Shown here piece after piece: positions 32,342-42,384 of a DNA stretch of 64,000 bases. The stretch spans positions 62,001 to 126,000 of the forward strand of contig QDFX01000004.1 of NCBI GenBank assembly GCA_003347645.1, given 5' to 3'. The translations under genes and the position numbers were made by a program. This DNA is from Rhizobiaceae bacterium CPCC 101076. Its GTDB lineage: Bacteria; Pseudomonadota; Alphaproteobacteria; Rhizobiales; Methylopilaceae. Within the stretch, counting starts at the first letter, position 1. Each line of letters begins with the position of its first letter. The notes below the pieces were generated by a model. The model was not told the origin of the DNA. It ran no database searches and saw nothing but the letters and a program-made list of their open reading frames with translations.

Positions 32342-32424
32342 CGTCGTCATCCTCCGGCTTGACCGGAGGATCCACACAACGCGGCATGGCCCTAATGGGT
32401 CCTCCGGTCGAGCCGGAGGACGAC
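32342..32424. repeat. Paired palindromic intergenic repeat (convergent gene gap, copy 2)
   Basis: TCCTCCGG-CTTGA-CCGGAGGA (32350-32370) and TCCTCCGG-TCGAG-CCGGAGGA (32400-32420) are set 29 bp apart, with complementary outer flanks (CGTCGTC/GACGACG). It is nearly identical to the copy at 43241 and fills the gap between convergent atzF and the ABC ATPase gene. Confidence 0.85.
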
Positions 32425-32430
32425 GGCGCT

Positions 32431-33219
32431 TCAATGCACCATCCCCGCCTGCGTCTCCAAAGTCCGTCGCTTCCACTTCTCGACGATCGGCTTCCGCTCC
32501 GCCTTGTCGTCGAGCGGCAGGTCGTAGATCACCGTCGCGCCGTAGGCTCCCGGCGCCTGCGGGTCGCGCCGCGTCTTGTCGAAGGACAGCACCCGAGTGG
32601 CCAGCTTGAAGCCCTCGTGCAGGTCGTGGGTGATCATGAACACGGTCATGCCCTCCTCCTGCCAGAGCTTCAGCAGGAGGTCGTGCATCTGCGACTTGGT
32701 GCCGGGATCGAGCGCACCGAACGGCTCGTCCAGCAGCAGGATCTTCGGCCGACGGACGAGCGTCTGGGCGATAGCGAGGCGCTGCTGCATTCCGCCGGAC
32801 AGTTCGGACGGGTATTTGTCCATCGCGTGCTCCAAGCCGACCGAGGCGATGCATGAACGGGCGTCGCCGATCGCGCGGCGACGCTCGGCCCCAAAGAAGC
32901 GGCCGAAGAATCTCGAGCGCTCGAACTCAAGCGGCAGCATCACATTGTCCAGCACCGTGAGGTGCGGGTAGACGGAATAGCGCTGGAAGACGATGCCGCG
33001 GTCCGGCCCCGGCTCGTCGGGGAGCGGCTTGCCGTCGAGCAGCATCGCGCCGCGCGTCGGTTTCTCCATCCCGAGCAGCATGCGCAGGAACGTGGTCTTG
33101 CCGCAGCCGGACGGCCCGACGACGGCGCAGAACTCGCCAGTCGGGATTTCCATGTTCAGGCGCTCCAGCACGATCTGGTCGCCATATTCCTTCCAGACAT
33201 TGTCGATGAGCAGGCTCAT
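32431..33219 (-). CDS. ABC transporter ATPase of the guanidine locus (nitrate/taurine type)
   Basis: The 262-residue ATPase has Walker A GPSGCGKT, Q-loop FQRYSVYPHL, signature LSGGMQQRL, Walker B ILLLDEPFGALDPG and switch His in FMITHDLHEG. It belongs to the nitrate/sulfonate/taurine importer group that accompanies urea or guanidine carboxylases. The start at 33219 overlaps the permease stop by four bases. It is the last gene of a three-gene operon controlled by its own guanidine-I riboswitch, so it is probably part of a guanidine or related uptake system. Confidence 0.9.
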   Translation of the reverse strand: MSLLIDNVWKEYGDQIVLERLNMEIPTGEFCAVVGPSGCGKTTFLRMLLGMEKPTRGAMLLDGKPLPDEPGPDRGIVFQRYSVYPHLTVLDNVMLPLEFERSRFFGRFFGAERRRAIGDARSCIASVGLEHAMDKYPSELSGGMQQRLAIAQTLVRRPKILLLDEPFGALDPGTKSQMHDLLLKLWQEEGMTVFMITHDLHEGFKLATRVLSFDKTRRDPQAPGAYGATVIYDLPLDDKAERKPIVEKWKRRTLETQAGMVH

Positions 33220-34037
33220 GCCATGCCTCGCGAGATCCAGGGAAATATGCGCCGGCTGAGCCGGCGGAGCCCCCAGTCCATCAGGAAGGCGATCAAAGTG
33301 ATCCAGGCGACATAGGGCAGGATGACGTCCATCGCGAGATAGCGGCGGACGAGGAAGATGCGGTAGCCGAGCCCCTCCGTCGCGGCGATGCCTTCCGCCG
33401 CGATCAGGAACAGCCATGCCGGCCCGAGCGAGAGCCGGACGCTGTCAATCAGTCGGGGCAGCATCTGCGGCAGAATGATGCGAACCACGATCTGCCAGGT
33501 CGATGCGCCGAGCGCCTGCGCCTTGATGAGGAGTTCGTTCGGCATCTCCATCACTCGCATCGACATGTCACGGATGAGGAACGGCGCGATGCCGATGACG
33601 ATCAGAACCACCTTCGATAGGTCGTCCAGACCAAAGACAATGAAAAGGATCGGCAGGATCGCCATCGGCGGGACGAGCGAGATGACGCCAATCAGCGGGG
33701 CGAGCCAGGCCCGCACGTAAGGGACGAGGCCCACGGCAATGCCGGTCACAAGGGCCATCAGGGTTGCGATGCCGAGACCCCAGGCGAGCCGCGTCAGGCT
33801 GGCCGCAGTGTCGGCCCAGAGCAGGTAGCGGCCGCTACGCTGGTCGGGCTCGAATGCCATCCGATGGATGGCGTCGCCGATGCTGGAGAGCGCGGGCAGG
33901 AGCTTATCGTCGGGGTTTTCCGCAAGACGGAGCGAGGAGAAGGTTACGTAGAGCACCGCCAGCGCAAGAAAGGGCAGCACGCCTAGAACGAGCGCGCTGC
34001 CCCTTGCCGGGTGCCGGTTGATGATCCGGCGACCCAT
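33216..34037 (-). CDS. ABC transporter permease of the guanidine locus
   Basis: The 273-residue inner-membrane protein has about six hydrophobic segments and an EAA-like loop (KAQALGASTWQIVVRIILPQMLPRL near residue 180), typical of SsuC/TauC permeases. It sits between the binding-protein gene (1-bp gap) and the ATPase gene (4-bp overlap). One permease probably forms a homodimer. Confidence 0.9.
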   Translation of the reverse strand: MGRRIINRHPARGSALVLGVLPFLALAVLYVTFSSLRLAENPDDKLLPALSSIGDAIHRMAFEPDQRSGRYLLWADTAASLTRLAWGLGIATLMALVTGIAVGLVPYVRAWLAPLIGVISLVPPMAILPILFIVFGLDDLSKVVLIVIGIAPFLIRDMSMRVMEMPNELLIKAQALGASTWQIVVRIILPQMLPRLIDSVRLSLGPAWLFLIAAEGIAATEGLGYRIFLVRRYLAMDVILPYVAWITLIAFLMDWGLRRLSRRIFPWISRGMA

Positions 34038-34038
34038 G

Positions 34039-35118
34039 TCAGAGCTTGCCGTCGGCCGCGAGCTTCATGAACTCGGAATCGAAGCGGAGCTTTACATTGT
34101 CCTTGTTGCCGAGCGTCTCGCCGCCCGGAAAGGCGATGCCGACGACGTCCTTGGACTTGGCGCCTTCGCCGAGCAGGCCGTGATCGAAGGAGAAGCTGCG
34201 GACGAGGTCCATCGTCTTCACGAGGGCCGGATCGGTCGCGAACGCGACGCCGTCCTTCGGCGTGTAGAACATCTTCGTCGTCTTGAGCTGCGCCTTGTAG
34301 CCGTCGAGGTCGGTGCCCGAGGCATCGGCCATCGCCTTCAGCGCCTTCTCGCCTTCGGGCGTGCCGGAAGTCATCAGGCCCATGATCTCGTACCACGCGC
34401 CGGTCAGCGCCTTGCCGAGGTCCGGATTGTCCTTGAGCGTCGCGGAGTTGACGATCATCAGATCGATGATCTCGCCCGGCACCTTCGAGCTGTCGAAGAC
34501 TTCCGTCGCGCCCTTCACCGCCTTCACCTCGGAAAGCTGCGGGTTCCAGGTCACGACCGAGGTCACGTCCGAGCTGCCGGTGAACACCGAGACGATGTCG
34601 GCGTCGGACGTGTTCACGACCGTGACGTCCTTCTCGGAGAGCGTCACCGAGTCGAGCGCACGGGCGAGCAGGTAGTGTGAGACCGACAGTTCGACGAGAT
34701 TGATCTTCTCGCCCTTCAGGTCCGCGACCGTCTTGCCCTTCTTCATGACGATGCCGTCATTGCCGTTGGAGAAGTCGCCCGAGATCAGCGCGGTCGAATC
34801 GACGCCGCCCGCCGCCGGAATGGTCAGCGCGTCCATGTTGGTCATGACACAACCGTCGAATCCGCCGGCCGTGTACTGGTTGATCGATTCCACGTAGTCG
34901 TTGATCTGCGTGATCTCGACAGTGATGCCGTATTTGTCGGCCCACTTCTTCATGATGCCGCTGTCCGCCGCATACCCCCACGGCATCCAGCCCGCATAGA
35001 TCGACCAGGCGATCTTGAAATCCTTCTTCGGTGCGGCCTCGGCCGAAGCGAAGGGCATCAGCGCCAACGCAGCAACGGCCAAGGCAAATCCGCACCAGGT
35101 CTTGTTCGCAGTTCGCAT
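34039..35118 (-). CDS. Periplasmic substrate-binding protein of the guanidine-locus ABC transporter
   Basis: The 359-residue protein has a signal peptide (up to about AEAAP) and the NrtA/SsuA-like fold, beginning DFKIAWSIYAGWMPWGYAA. It matches the binding proteins found beside urea-type carboxylases. The ATG at 35118 has GGGGAG ten bases upstream; another ATG six codons earlier is less well placed. It heads the minus-strand operon behind a guanidine-I riboswitch. The ligand is probably guanidine or a compound degraded to it; sequence alone does not settle this. Confidence 0.9.
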   Translation of the reverse strand: MRTANKTWCGFALAVAALALMPFASAEAAPKKDFKIAWSIYAGWMPWGYAADSGIMKKWADKYGITVEITQINDYVESINQYTAGGFDGCVMTNMDALTIPAAGGVDSTALISGDFSNGNDGIVMKKGKTVADLKGEKINLVELSVSHYLLARALDSVTLSEKDVTVVNTSDADIVSVFTGSSDVTSVVTWNPQLSEVKAVKGATEVFDSSKVPGEIIDLMIVNSATLKDNPDLGKALTGAWYEIMGLMTSGTPEGEKALKAMADASGTDLDGYKAQLKTTKMFYTPKDGVAFATDPALVKTMDLVRSFSFDHGLLGEGAKSKDVVGIAFPGGETLGNKDNVKLRFDSEFMKLAADGKL

Positions 35119-35188
35119 GTCGAACTCCCCGTCCAATCAAAGTGCGCCGCGATGGCGATTGGTTGGGGCTGTCACACGGCCGGTTCCT

Positions 35189-35223
35189 CAGTCGAGACCC
35201 CGCCCGTGAGACAGACTCGACTG
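35189..35223 (-). promoter_or_regulatory. Hairpin downstream of the second guanidine riboswitch
   Basis: CAGTCGAG and CTCGACTG form an 8-bp stem between the aptamer and the start of the binding-protein gene. No U-run follows, so it may be part of a translational or Rho-dependent expression platform. Confidence 0.4.
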
Positions 35224-35237
35224 TCCCTCGCGGCTTC

Positions 35238-35332
35238 GGATCTCCCGGGCTTTTATCCCGCCGTGGCTCCGCCTCTCGGGCGGGAGTGCGATCTCTCGGA
35301 CCAGCGCTCGAAGCGAGCCGGAACCCTAGACG
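35238..35332 (-). promoter_or_regulatory. Second guanidine-I (ykkC) riboswitch, upstream of the ABC transporter operon
   Basis: On the minus strand the blocks CTAGGGTTCCGG, GGTCCGAGAG (35302-35293), CCACGG and GGGATAAAAGCCCGGGAGA (35259-35241) appear in order and spacing like the copy at 25374. It lies about 120 bp before the binding-protein start. Confidence 0.95.
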
Positions 35333-35460
35333 CATTATGCTGAAATCTTATGCAGGGGACGTGCCAAGTCCCTGACGGCCAAAGGGCGCGACGCCGCAGC
35401 ACGCATCCGTGTATGGCCATCCCGGACATTCCGTTCTAAGGCTCGACCGAGGAGCGGTGC

Positions 35461-37962
35461 GTGCAGATTATCGAGCAGCTTCAACAGTTTAGAACACTTC
35501 CAGTCTTGATTGAAAAGGCTGGGCGGACGATCTCTTACAGCGAGCTGGCCGGGAAGGTCATGGCCATGAGGTCGAGGCTTGGCGCCGAACGCCGGCTGAT
35601 CCTTCTCGAATTCGGCCAGGACATTCCCTCGATAACGGCCTATCTCGCAGCGCTTTCGGGCGGCCATCCGGCGATCCTCGTCCAGCCCGGATGCAGCCGC
35701 TCCGACGAATTGGTCGACGCATTCCGGCCGCAGATCGTGATGCGGAACGGCGAACCGACCCGCATCGCGGCACGCGGGCCGGACCTTCATCCCGACCTCG
35801 CTTTACTGATGACGACGTCCGGCACGAGCGGCACCGGGCGGCTGGTCCGACTCTCGCGCCGCAACATCGAGGCGAATGCCAGGTCGATCGTCGCGGCACT
35901 CGGCCTGACATCCGGCGATCGCGGAGCGCTGACGCTGCCGCTCCACTATTCCTACGGTCTGTCGATCCTGAATTCGCACCTGTTTGTCGGCGGAAGCGTC
36001 AAGCTCGTCGCCACGCCGGTGCTGGATCCCGGATTCGTCGATGCCATCGACGGATGCACAAACCTGTCCGGCGTTCCCTACAGCTACGATCTCTATGAAC
36101 GTATCGGCCTTCGAGAGCGGACTCCGGACAGCCTGCGTATGATGACCTCGGCGGGCGGACGCCTTCCGCCGGACCTGGTCCGCACCTATGCGGATTTTAT
36201 GGAGCGGCGCGGCGGCCGCTTCTTCGCAATGTACGGCCAGACCGAGGCGACCGCGCGCATCGCGATCCTGCCGCCCGACCGGGCGAAGGCGTTTCCAGAG
36301 GAAATCGGCGAAGCAGTGCCGGGCGGGAATCTTTCCCTGGACGATGGCGAACTCGTCTATCGCGGCCCGAACGTAATGATGGGCTATGCCGAAACCGCGT
36401 CCGACCTCGCACGCGGAGACGAGGTTGAGTTCCTCAGAACCGGCGATCTCGCAGAGCGTGCGACGGGCGGTTCGTTCCGCATCACGGGCCGCAAAAGTCG
36501 CTTCTCGAAGATTGCCGGCCTTCGCCTCGGCCACGAGGACGCTGAGCGGAAACTGGCCGCCGAAGGTGTCGAAGCGGTGGTCGTCGGCGACGATACGATC
36601 ATGGTCGCGGTCGTCTCCGACGAGGATCGGGAACGCGATGCGCGCGATGCACTGATGTTCGCGACCGGCCTGCCGCGCGGGCATGCGGAAAGCGTGACGA
36701 TCGCCGACATCCCGCGCTTTTCCTCGGGAAAGATCGATGTCCCGGTGTTGCGCGAACGTGCGTTCGAGCGTCTCGGTCGTGGCCGCCGCATGCCCACGGG
36801 CGTTCTCGCGGCATTCGAGGAGGTGTTCTATCCGCGCCCCGTAAGGCCGGCGGACAGCTTCGTCTCTCTCGGCGGCGACTCGTTGGCCTTCGTCCAGTTG
36901 TCGATGACGCTAGAGGAATTGCTCGGTCGCCTGCCCGAAGGATGGGAACAGCGGCCGATCTCGGCGTTGACCGTCGACAAGGAAGCGCCGAATACCGCTG
37001 CGCTCGATACCCATCTCGCATTGCGCGGTCCGGCGGCGCTTTTCGTCGTCCTGCACCACGCGTCCCAAGGGCCATATGTCGGCGGGGCGGCGATGATGCT
37101 GCTTCTCGCGGGCTACAGCCTCGCCCGCTTTCAAGGCGTGAACCTCTTTGCCGGGCGCATCCGACCGATGCTCGCCACGCTGCTCCGGAACGCCATTCCC
37201 TATTTCGCGGTGCTCGCGCTGTTCGCCAGCATCGAGGGCAATGTGCCGTGGCAGAAATGGCTGCTGGTCGGCAATCTCGGTATCGGTGGCTACACGCCGG
37301 CAGGCACGTTCCACGTCATCTACTGGTTCGTGGAAGCCTATGCGCAAATCGTCGTGGGTTTCGCGATCCTGTTCATGATACCCGCAGTCCGGCGCTGGGC
37401 GGCACGGGACCCTCTGGCCTTCGGCCTGGTTTTGCTGGGAGCCGCGCTCACCTCACGCTGGACTATCCGGACGGTCTGGGCCGGCGATTCGCTGCGCGTC
37501 TTCGCGACGCCCGCGGTGATCTACATCTTCGCCTTCGGCTGGTGCATCTATTTCGCCAAGACGGTCCGACAGAAGATCGCTCTCAGCCTGCTCGGCCTCA
37601 TGGTCTTCCCGATCGCCGATCCGCCGCGCTACGATTTCCTGCAGATCAAGCTCGCCTGCGTGCTCGGGACGGGGGCACTGCTGCTTTGGGTGCCGCGCAT
37701 CCGGATGCCGTGGCGGGCCACCTCGGCGCTGATCGCGATCGGCGCGGCGAGCTACCACATCTACCTGTTCCACAACATCGCGCCGCATTTTCTGACTGAC
37801 GAACTCGACGTTCCGCGCGGCCTGCAGACCGTAATTAATTTCGGATCGGGAGTGGCTCTCGGCGTCGCCGCCTACCGGCTGCAAATCAGCCTCGCGCGCA
37901 TCTCGGCGAAACGGCGGCGGGAGGCGGCCGAACCCGAATCTCTGGGTCCGGCCGTGCCCTGA
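35461..37962 (+). CDS. Adenylation-carrier-membrane acyltransferase fusion protein
   Basis: The 833-residue protein combines three parts. Residues about 1-440 are an AMP-forming adenylation domain with TTSGTSG (118-124), MYGQTEAT (257-264), RTGDL (326-330) and SSGKID (421-426). Residues about 445-510 are a carrier domain with LGGDSL (470-475), where Ser474 would take phosphopantetheine. Residues about 515-815 form a polytopic acyltransferase-3-like domain starting DTHLALRGPAALFVVLHH and ending with a YHIYLFHN motif. This suggests an acid is activated, loaded on the carrier and passed to an acceptor at the membrane. Start is GTG with GGAG six bases ahead. It stands alone; neighbours are unrelated, so substrate and acceptor are unknown. 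Confidence 0.85.
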   Translation: MQIIEQLQQFRTLPVLIEKAGRTISYSELAGKVMAMRSRLGAERRLILLEFGQDIPSITAYLAALSGGHPAILVQPGCSRSDELVDAFRPQIVMRNGEPTRIAARGPDLHPDLALLMTTSGTSGTGRLVRLSRRNIEANARSIVAALGLTSGDRGALTLPLHYSYGLSILNSHLFVGGSVKLVATPVLDPGFVDAIDGCTNLSGVPYSYDLYERIGLRERTPDSLRMMTSAGGRLPPDLVRTYADFMERRGGRFFAMYGQTEATARIAILPPDRAKAFPEEIGEAVPGGNLSLDDGELVYRGPNVMMGYAETASDLARGDEVEFLRTGDLAERATGGSFRITGRKSRFSKIAGLRLGHEDAERKLAAEGVEAVVVGDDTIMVAVVSDEDRERDARDALMFATGLPRGHAESVTIADIPRFSSGKIDVPVLRERAFERLGRGRRMPTGVLAAFEEVFYPRPVRPADSFVSLGGDSLAFVQLSMTLEELLGRLPEGWEQRPISALTVDKEAPNTAALDTHLALRGPAALFVVLHHASQGPYVGGAAMMLLLAGYSLARFQGVNLFAGRIRPMLATLLRNAIPYFAVLALFASIEGNVPWQKWLLVGNLGIGGYTPAGTFHVIYWFVEAYAQIVVGFAILFMIPAVRRWAARDPLAFGLVLLGAALTSRWTIRTVWAGDSLRVFATPAVIYIFAFGWCIYFAKTVRQKIALSLLGLMVFPIADPPRYDFLQIKLACVLGTGALLLWVPRIRMPWRATSALIAIGAASYHIYLFHNIAPHFLTDELDVPRGLQTVINFGSGVALGVAAYRLQISLARISAKRRREAAEPESLGPAVP

Positions 37963-39459
<1,497 letters not shown>

Positions 39460-39473
39460 GAACTTGGGTCCTG

Positions 39474-40808
39474 TCAGGCGAGGCGGTCCAGCGCCGCGCC
39501 GAGCTTCTCGATGATCTCGTCGATATGCGGGGTCTCTGCAATCAACGGCGGCGACATCGCGATGATGTCTCCCGAAACGCGGATAAGAAGCCCGTTCTTG
39601 AAGCAATCGACCATCAGGTCATAACCCCGTTTGCCGACGCCGTCAGCCCGCGGAGCGAGCTCGATCGCGGCCATCATGCCGATATTACGGATGTCTATGA
39701 CGTTCGGCTTGCCCTTCAGACTGTGCACCGCCTCTTCGAGATGCGGGGCAAGCTTTGCACCACGCGTCAGGAGGCCCTCGCGCTCGTAGATGTCGAGCGT
39801 CGCCATCCCGGCCGCGCAGGCCACGGGATGGCCGGAATAGGTGTAGCCGTGGAACAGCTCCATTGCGCTCTCGGGCCCGACCATCAACGCGTCGTGGACC
39901 GCCCGGCTCGCGAACACCGCGCCCATCGGCACGACGCCATTGGTGATGCCCTTGGCGGCGGTGAAGAGATCGGGCGTGACGCCGAAATAGGTCGAAGCAA
40001 ACGGCGCGCCGAGGCGGCCGAAGCCGGTGATGACTTCGTCGAAGATCAGCAGGATGCCGTGTTTCGAGGTGATCTCGCGAAGCTTCTCGAGATAGCCCTT
40101 CGGCGGCGGAAGCACCCCGGCAGAACCCGCGACCGGCTCGACGATGACCGCCGCGATCGTATCCGCTCCGTGCAGCGCAACGATAGCTTCCAGCGCCTCC
40201 GCCTTGTCCACGCCGTGCTCCGGCTGACCGCGGCTGAAGGCATTCTTCGCAAGATCGAAAGTGTGCGGCAGGTGGTCGACGGCGGGCAGAAGCTGTCCCG
40301 CGAACTGTCGACGGTTGTTGACGAGACCGCCAACGGCGATGCCGCCGAAACCGACACCATTATAACCCTTCTCGCGGCCGATGAACTTGGTGCGGCCGGC
40401 ATCCCCTTTCGCCTTATGATAGGCCAGCGCGATCTTCAGCGCCGTGTCGACCGCCTCCGAACCGGAATTCGTGAAGAATATCCGGTCGAGGCCCTGAGGC
40501 GCGAGACGAGCGACCCTCGCGGCGAAATCGAACGCGCCCGGCTGGCCCATCTGGAACGGCGGGGCGTAGTCGAGTGTCAGCAGCTGACGATGAACGGCGT
40601 CGGCGATTTCCTTGCGGCTATGGCCGGCGTTCACGCACCAGAGGCCGGCGGAGGAATCGATCAGCTTGCGACCATCGTCCGTCGTGTAATGCATACCCTC
40701 GGCCGCGGCGAGAATACGCGGCGCGGCCTTGAACTGGCGGTTCGCGGTGAAGGGCATCCAGTAGTTCGAAAGATCGAGCTCGTTCTTGGTCGCAGCTGAA
40801 ATTGTCAT
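39474..40808 (-). CDS. bauA: Beta-alanine-pyruvate (omega-amino acid) transaminase
   Basis: The 444-residue class III aminotransferase has LSNYWMPFTANRQFK at the N-terminus, FTNSGSEAVDTALKIA for cofactor phosphate binding, LLIFDEVITGFGRLG, and the PLP lysine in TAAKGITNG. It transfers the amino group of beta-alanine to pyruvate, giving malonate semialdehyde for mmsA, 14 bp downstream. ATG 40808 is chosen because it gives the family N-terminus; two further in-frame ATGs upstream have no better ribosome site. Confidence 0.92.
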   Translation of the reverse strand: MTISAATKNELDLSNYWMPFTANRQFKAAPRILAAAEGMHYTTDDGRKLIDSSAGLWCVNAGHSRKEIADAVHRQLLTLDYAPPFQMGQPGAFDFAARVARLAPQGLDRIFFTNSGSEAVDTALKIALAYHKAKGDAGRTKFIGREKGYNGVGFGGIAVGGLVNNRRQFAGQLLPAVDHLPHTFDLAKNAFSRGQPEHGVDKAEALEAIVALHGADTIAAVIVEPVAGSAGVLPPPKGYLEKLREITSKHGILLIFDEVITGFGRLGAPFASTYFGVTPDLFTAAKGITNGVVPMGAVFASRAVHDALMVGPESAMELFHGYTYSGHPVACAAGMATLDIYEREGLLTRGAKLAPHLEEAVHSLKGKPNVIDIRNIGMMAAIELAPRADGVGKRGYDLMVDCFKNGLLIRVSGDIIAMSPPLIAETPHIDEIIEKLGAALDRLA

Positions 40809-40886
40809 GGGCTCTGTCTCATAGGGGACGCGGAGCATGCTGCCTTTCCGGCGACCGGACAAGGCAAAGGACGTTTTCTTTTCGGC

Positions 40887-41183
40887 TTATTCGGTGTCCG
40901 CCACGCGACGCTTGACGCCCCAGCCTGCCAAAATCTCGTTGGTATTGTCGATCACGAAATGCCGCGCGCTGGCGCGATCGTAGCCGTCGCCGAGAAGCGC
41001 GTCATAGTCGGTGAAAGTGTGACGGATATAGGCCGTCATCGACAGCCAGAGCGCGGTTTCTGGGTTCGACGCGCGAAGGCCGGGACTCGACATGGCGTGG
41101 TCGACGACCGCGTCGAACTCATGCGGGGGAATATCCGGCGCGAGGTGCCGCAAAGCGGCTTCGAGCTCCTCGCGCCGGGTCAT
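40887..41183 (-). CDS. Small conserved protein resembling DUF2293
   Basis: The 98-residue soluble protein contains the pattern DIPPHEFDAVVDHAMSSPGLR, then TAYIRHTFTDYDALL and a conserved RHFV segment, which I recognise as the DUF2293 type common in alphaproteobacteria. No function is known. It follows the old yellow enzyme gene by two bases, so the two are co-transcribed. Confidence 0.75.
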   Translation of the reverse strand: MTRREELEAALRHLAPDIPPHEFDAVVDHAMSSPGLRASNPETALWLSMTAYIRHTFTDYDALLGDGYDRASARHFVIDNTNEILAGWGVKRRVADTE

Positions 41184-41185
41184 GA

Positions 41186-42274
41186 TTACGCCACTTCGAG
41201 TGTCGGGTAGTCGGTGTAGCCCTTCTCACCGCCGCCGTAGAAGGTCGCGCGGTCAGGCTCGGCGAACGGTGCATTCCGGCGGATACGCTCGACGAGGTCC
41301 GGATTCGAGATGAAATAGCGGCCGAAGGCCACGAGATCGACCTCGCCGTTCGCGACACGCTCACGGGCGAATTCGCCGTTGTAGCCGTTATTGGCGATGT
41401 ACGTACCGCCGAACAGATTGCGAAGCTTGGCGAAATCGAAATCCGGGACGATATCGCGCGGCCCCTGCGTGGCGCCTTCGACCATGTGGATGAAGGCGAT
41501 CTTGCGCCTGGACAGCTCCGAGACCGCAAGATCGAACAACGGCTGCGGATTCGATTCCGAAATGTCGTTCGACGGCGTGACCGGCGACAGACGGATACCG
41601 ACACGGCCGGCGCCGATTGCCACGACCGTGGCGTCGACGACCTCTGTCATGAAGCGCACACGGTTCTCGATCGGACCGCCATATTCGTCAGTGCGCTTGT
41701 TGGCGCCGTCCTTCAGGAACTGGTCGATCAGATAGCCGTTGGCCCCATGGATCTCGACACCGTCGAAGCCGGCAGACACTGCATTCTTCGCTGCCCTACC
41801 GAAATCCTCGACGACCGCCTTGATGTCGTCGAGCGTGAGAGCACGGGGCTCACCGACCGGGCCGAAATCGCCGTTCGGCAGGAAGGTCTTGGAATTGGCG
41901 CGGATCGCGGAAGGAGCAACGGGTTGGGCGCCGCCGATCAGATCCGGATGCGAGATGCGGCCGACATGCCAGATCTGGGCGACGATCCTGCCGCCCGCCT
42001 CATGCACGGCGTCGGTCACCTTCTTCCAGCCGTCGAGCTGAGCGGGCGAATAGATGCCGGGTGTCGAGACATAGCCTTGTCCGTCCGGGCGGATCTGCGT
42101 GCCTTCGGTGACGATAAGGCCTGCACCGGCGCGCTGGCGATAATAGGTTGGAGCGAGATCGCTCGGCACTTCGCGGGCCGCGGCGCGGCTGCGGGTCAGC
42201 GGCGCCATTACGATACGATTCTTCACGGAGATGTCGCCGACCTGGGCCGGCTGGAAAAGCGGATCGTCAGACAT
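41186..42274 (-). CDS. Old yellow enzyme-family alkene reductase
   Basis: The 362-residue FMN-dependent TIM barrel has NRIVMAPLTRSRA near residue 20, AQIWHVGRISHPD, and the substrate/FMN-binding GVEIHGANGYLIDQFL near 180 with DEYGG after it. It resembles N-ethylmaleimide reductase (NemA) and reduces activated alkenes or nitro compounds with NAD(P)H. It heads a two-gene unit with the DUF2293-like gene. Physiological substrate unknown. Confidence 0.92.
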   Translation of the reverse strand: MSDDPLFQPAQVGDISVKNRIVMAPLTRSRAAAREVPSDLAPTYYRQRAGAGLIVTEGTQIRPDGQGYVSTPGIYSPAQLDGWKKVTDAVHEAGGRIVAQIWHVGRISHPDLIGGAQPVAPSAIRANSKTFLPNGDFGPVGEPRALTLDDIKAVVEDFGRAAKNAVSAGFDGVEIHGANGYLIDQFLKDGANKRTDEYGGPIENRVRFMTEVVDATVVAIGAGRVGIRLSPVTPSNDISESNPQPLFDLAVSELSRRKIAFIHMVEGATQGPRDIVPDFDFAKLRNLFGGTYIANNGYNGEFARERVANGEVDLVAFGRYFISNPDLVERIRRNAPFAEPDRATFYGGGEKGYTDYPTLEVA

Positions 42275-42384
42275 GGAATTTCCTCAGGAGTGGGTGCTAG
42301 ACATGAGGGCCGGCTCCGCTCGCGGCAATCCCCTGCGACAGAATAGTTCGATTAAACTCGAAATACCTGAAGATCGCGACTCGC

